Part shown: positions 62,291-64,000 of the stretch, piece after piece
How positions within the stretch are numbered: the first letter of the stretch is position 1
Layout: the number at the start of each line of letters is the position of its first letter
Source of the DNA: CAUSKK01 sp963533935
Lineage (GTDB): Bacteria > Pseudomonadota > Gammaproteobacteria > Cardiobacteriales > Cardiobacteriaceae
Direction: 5' to 3'
NCBI GenBank assembly: GCA_963533935.1
Contig: CAUSQL010000004.1
Span: forward strand, 7,473-71,472
Length of the DNA: 64,000 bases
Notes under the pieces: generated by a model
Told to the model about the DNA's origin: nothing
The model's database searches: none
Seen by the model: only the letters and a program-made list of their open reading frames with translations
Made by a program: the position numbers and the translations under genes

Positions 62291-62773
62291 ATGGCCCAGG
62301 TAAAGATTTACGCCGTCGGCGATGGGGCAAAAAACATCGTGCAGAATCTGCCGTCTAGTTGCTGCAAGGGCGAAGTGCAGCTGGTGGCCAGCCTGCCCCA
62401 GGCCCAGAGCATTAACTTTAGCGCGACAGGGCTAGCCATAATTGTGGTGGCCTTGGGCGGTCAGACGGGCACCCGCGGTGCCATGTGCCTGGCGGAACGG
62501 GCCAAGGCCGCCGGCCAATTCACCATCGCCGTGGTTAGTTGTCCGGCCACCCTCAATGAGTTCACCGGCGAAGCGCTGCGGGTACTTAAAGCCAACTGCG
62601 CCGGCCTGGTGCAATTCACCAATGATTTACTGGAATCGGAGATCAGTTCGCGGCAGGTTTTCTCCGTGCTGGAAGCGCTGAACGGACGTATGGCCAGCCT
62701 CATCAATCGCATCGCCAGCCGTGAGGATTTAGAGCCGAGCACCTGCCAAAGCCAGCTGGACGCCATGCAATGA
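62291..62773 (+). CDS. FtsZ-like protein, N-terminal domain only
   Basis: A 160-residue protein whose order of elements follows FtsZ: VKIYAVGDGAKNIVQNLP for VIGVGGGGNNAV, TGLAIIVVALGGQTGTRGAM (GGQTGTR at 56-62) for the FtsZ GGGTGTG loop, QFTIAVVSCP for LSIAIVTKPF, and the later helices SRQVFSVLEALNGRMASLIN. No C-terminal half is present and the nucleotide loop is altered, so GTP binding and polymerisation are doubtful. AGGA precedes the ATG; its stop overlaps the lpxC ATG, so it is translated within the cluster. Probably a degenerate ftsZ duplicate used as a regulator of FtsZ, though this is inference. Confidence 0.8.
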   Translation: MAQVKIYAVGDGAKNIVQNLPSSCCKGEVQLVASLPQAQSINFSATGLAIIVVALGGQTGTRGAMCLAERAKAAGQFTIAVVSCPATLNEFTGEALRVLKANCAGLVQFTNDLLESEISSRQVFSVLEALNGRMASLINRIASREDLEPSTCQSQLDAMQ

Positions 62774-63654
62774 GCCGCCAGCGCACCATTAGGGAGAGCC
62801 TGAGCGCGTCGGGCATTGGCTTGCACAGTGCGAACCGGGTGGACATGACTTTGCGGCCGGCGCCCATTGACAGCGGCATCATCTTCCGCCGCAGCGACCA
62901 GGGTAAGGAATTCCGCGCCCAGGCCCAGCTGGTGCGGGACACCACCCTATGTACGGCGCTGGTGCACGGGAACAGCCGGGTGGCTACCATTGAACATTTA
63001 ATGTCCGCGCTCATGGGCCTGGGCATTGACAACATCATCATTGAACTAAGTGCGCCGGAGGTGCCAATTATGGACGGTTCTTCGGCGCCCTTCGTTTACA
63101 TGCTCCAGCGGGCCGGCATCCGCGAGCAGGACGCGGCCAAGCGCTTCATCGTCATTGATAAGCCCATTGAGGTGGTGGAAGAGAATAAATGGGCCAAATT
63201 GCTGCCCCATGAGGGCTTTCGCCTGGATTTCACCATTGACTTTAATCACCCGGTGTTTCGCCACCGCAATAATTTCTACCGGCTGGACTTTTCCACCGGC
63301 GACTACATCCGTGAAATTAGCCGCGCCCGCACCTTTGGCTTTCTCCGCGACATTGAAACACTGCACAACATGGGCCTGGCCCTGGGCGGCAATTTGGACA
63401 ATGCGGTGGTGGTGGACGATTTCCGCGTGATGAACGAGCACGGCCTGCGCTTCGACGATGAATTCGTGCGCCACAAGCTGCTGGACGCCCTGGGCGACAT
63501 GTACCTGGTGGGGGCGCCGCTGCTGGGCTGGTACCAGGGCTACCGCTCCGGCCACGATTTAAACAATAAGCTGTGCCTGGCGCTGCTGAACAATCCGGGG
63601 CACTGGCACTACCAGAGCTTTGAGGACAACGAGCTCATCAACTACAACTTCTAA
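62770..63654 (+). CDS. lpxC: UDP-3-O-acyl-N-acetylglucosamine deacetylase
   Basis: A 294-residue zinc deacetylase of lipid A synthesis: SGIGLHSANRVDMTLRPAP, TIEHLMSALMGLGIDN, MDGSSAPFVYML and FVRHKLLDALGDMYLVG with the metal His. Starts on the ATG overlapping the FtsZ-like stop. Confidence 0.97.
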   Translation: MSRQRTIRESLSASGIGLHSANRVDMTLRPAPIDSGIIFRRSDQGKEFRAQAQLVRDTTLCTALVHGNSRVATIEHLMSALMGLGIDNIIIELSAPEVPIMDGSSAPFVYMLQRAGIREQDAAKRFIVIDKPIEVVEENKWAKLLPHEGFRLDFTIDFNHPVFRHRNNFYRLDFSTGDYIREISRARTFGFLRDIETLHNMGLALGGNLDNAVVVDDFRVMNEHGLRFDDEFVRHKLLDALGDMYLVGAPLLGWYQGYRSGHDLNNKLCLALLNNPGHWHYQSFEDNELINYNF

Positions 63655-63703
63655 GCGCTAGCGATTGCTGCGGTTTTTTCCAAGTACACCCTTAAAATAA
63701 GCT

Positions 63704-63720
63704 GCCCCAATGGGGCTTTT
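63704..63720 (+). terminator. Intrinsic terminator after lpxC
   Basis: GCCCCAATGGGGC hairpin then TTTT, 50 nt after the lpxC stop. Confidence 0.75.
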
Positions 63721-63753
63721 ACAAACATGCGGGCGCTTAGGCTGTATGTTTAC
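63717..63753. repeat. Half-unit of the interspersed repeat
   Basis: TTTTACAAACATGCGGGCGC, TTAGGCTGTATGTTTAC; only one arm is present, directly after the lpxC terminator. Confidence 0.75.
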
Positions 63754-63811
63754 ACCCTAGGCTCTATTCTCCTAAAATCTTTACCTTTTTAAACTCAACC
63801 AAGGAAAAACC

Positions 63812-64000
63812 ATGAAGAAATTTTTAATGCTCCTCCTCCTTAGCCTGGCCCTCTCCGGCTGCGGTGGCGAAGAATCCAAAGTCGGCGACCGGGCCGAAAC
63901 CTTTATACGGGAAATGGTTAGCGGCGATGCCAACAAGGCCGCAGCAATGGTAGTGCCGCCCGAGAAAATGCCGGAAGCCATGAAGGGGCTATTCCAGGAA
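63812..64000 (+). CDS. Lipoprotein, 5' part only
   Basis: 63 residues before the window end: MKKFLMLLLLSLALSGC signal and lipobox, then EESKVGDRAETFIREMVSGD, a pattern seen in small DUF4878-like NTF2-fold lipoproteins (tentative). AAGGA lies 8 nt before the ATG. Confidence 0.8.
   Translation, partial: MKKFLMLLLLSLALSGCGGEESKVGDRAETFIREMVSGDANKAAAMVVPPEKMPEAMKGLFQE

Noticed and set aside
62291..62773. SecM as identity of the gene between ftsZ and lpxC
   Set aside because: No signal peptide and no SecM arrest motif (FSTPVWISQAQGIRAGP type); the sequence follows the FtsZ N-domain instead.

Overview
The window reads as a chromosomal segment of a GC-rich gammaproteobacterium. Evidence: a dcw cluster running murC-ddl-ftsQ-ftsA-ftsZ-(X)-lpxC, a tRNA-Gln-prs-rplY-pth block, an rpsP-rimM-trmD-rplS operon, an RhlB-type helicase, NagZ, TamA, LptM-LysA and a dnaA-dnaN pair. 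The layout is compact and many neighbours overlap by ATGA or 8 nt. Genus cannot be settled by eye; a Cardiobacteriales-like lineage is a guess only.

Layout. 1-7.9 kb: yebC (cut by the window edge), a metallo-beta-lactamase hydrolase, corC, a SAP-like protein, tamA-murJ-metF. 7.9-13.5 kb: rhlB, a trio of small membrane proteins, a PqiC-like lipoprotein, nagZ, a DsrE-family gene and hpt. 13.6-25 kb: pth-rplY-prs-tRNA-Gln, a fused TRAP permease, a GH16+GH20 secreted protein, gcvP and gcvH. 25-33 kb: adk, cysQ, the rpsP operon, dnaN, a probable oriC, dnaA, an NtrX-like regulator and tRNA-Ala-Glu-Glu. 33-46 kb: esterase, lptM-lysA-leuC, a compact TmcA-like protein, gor, a membrane CheA-like kinase with CheY and CheX, and a methyltransferase. 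46-56 kb: comF, suhB, tRNA-Val-Asp, then a six-gene polyprenyl-phosphate arabinose/glycosyltransferase operon whose first two genes are strikingly AT-rich. 56-64 kb: tandem small lipoproteins, then murC to lpxC.

Most notable points. (1) A 160-aa FtsZ-like protein without the C-terminal domain lies between ftsZ and lpxC, while the main FtsZ lacks the usual C-terminal peptide. (2) The 500-bp dnaA-dnaN gap holds ten exact copies of TTATGAACA in both orientations, many 21 bp apart, beside a DnaA whose DNA-recognition loop is altered. (3) About 80-bp palindromes (core GGGCGCTTCCCCTGTATG) sit at most operon 3' ends; their arms vary in a compensated way and a second module is sometimes inserted at one fixed point. 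(4) The 47.9-55.6 kb operon carries the genes expected for decaprenyl-phosphoryl-arabinose synthesis plus two GT-C enzymes. (5) MetF has an in-frame 13-residue repeat array that copies its catalytic strand. All function calls are from reading the sequence; no searches were run.
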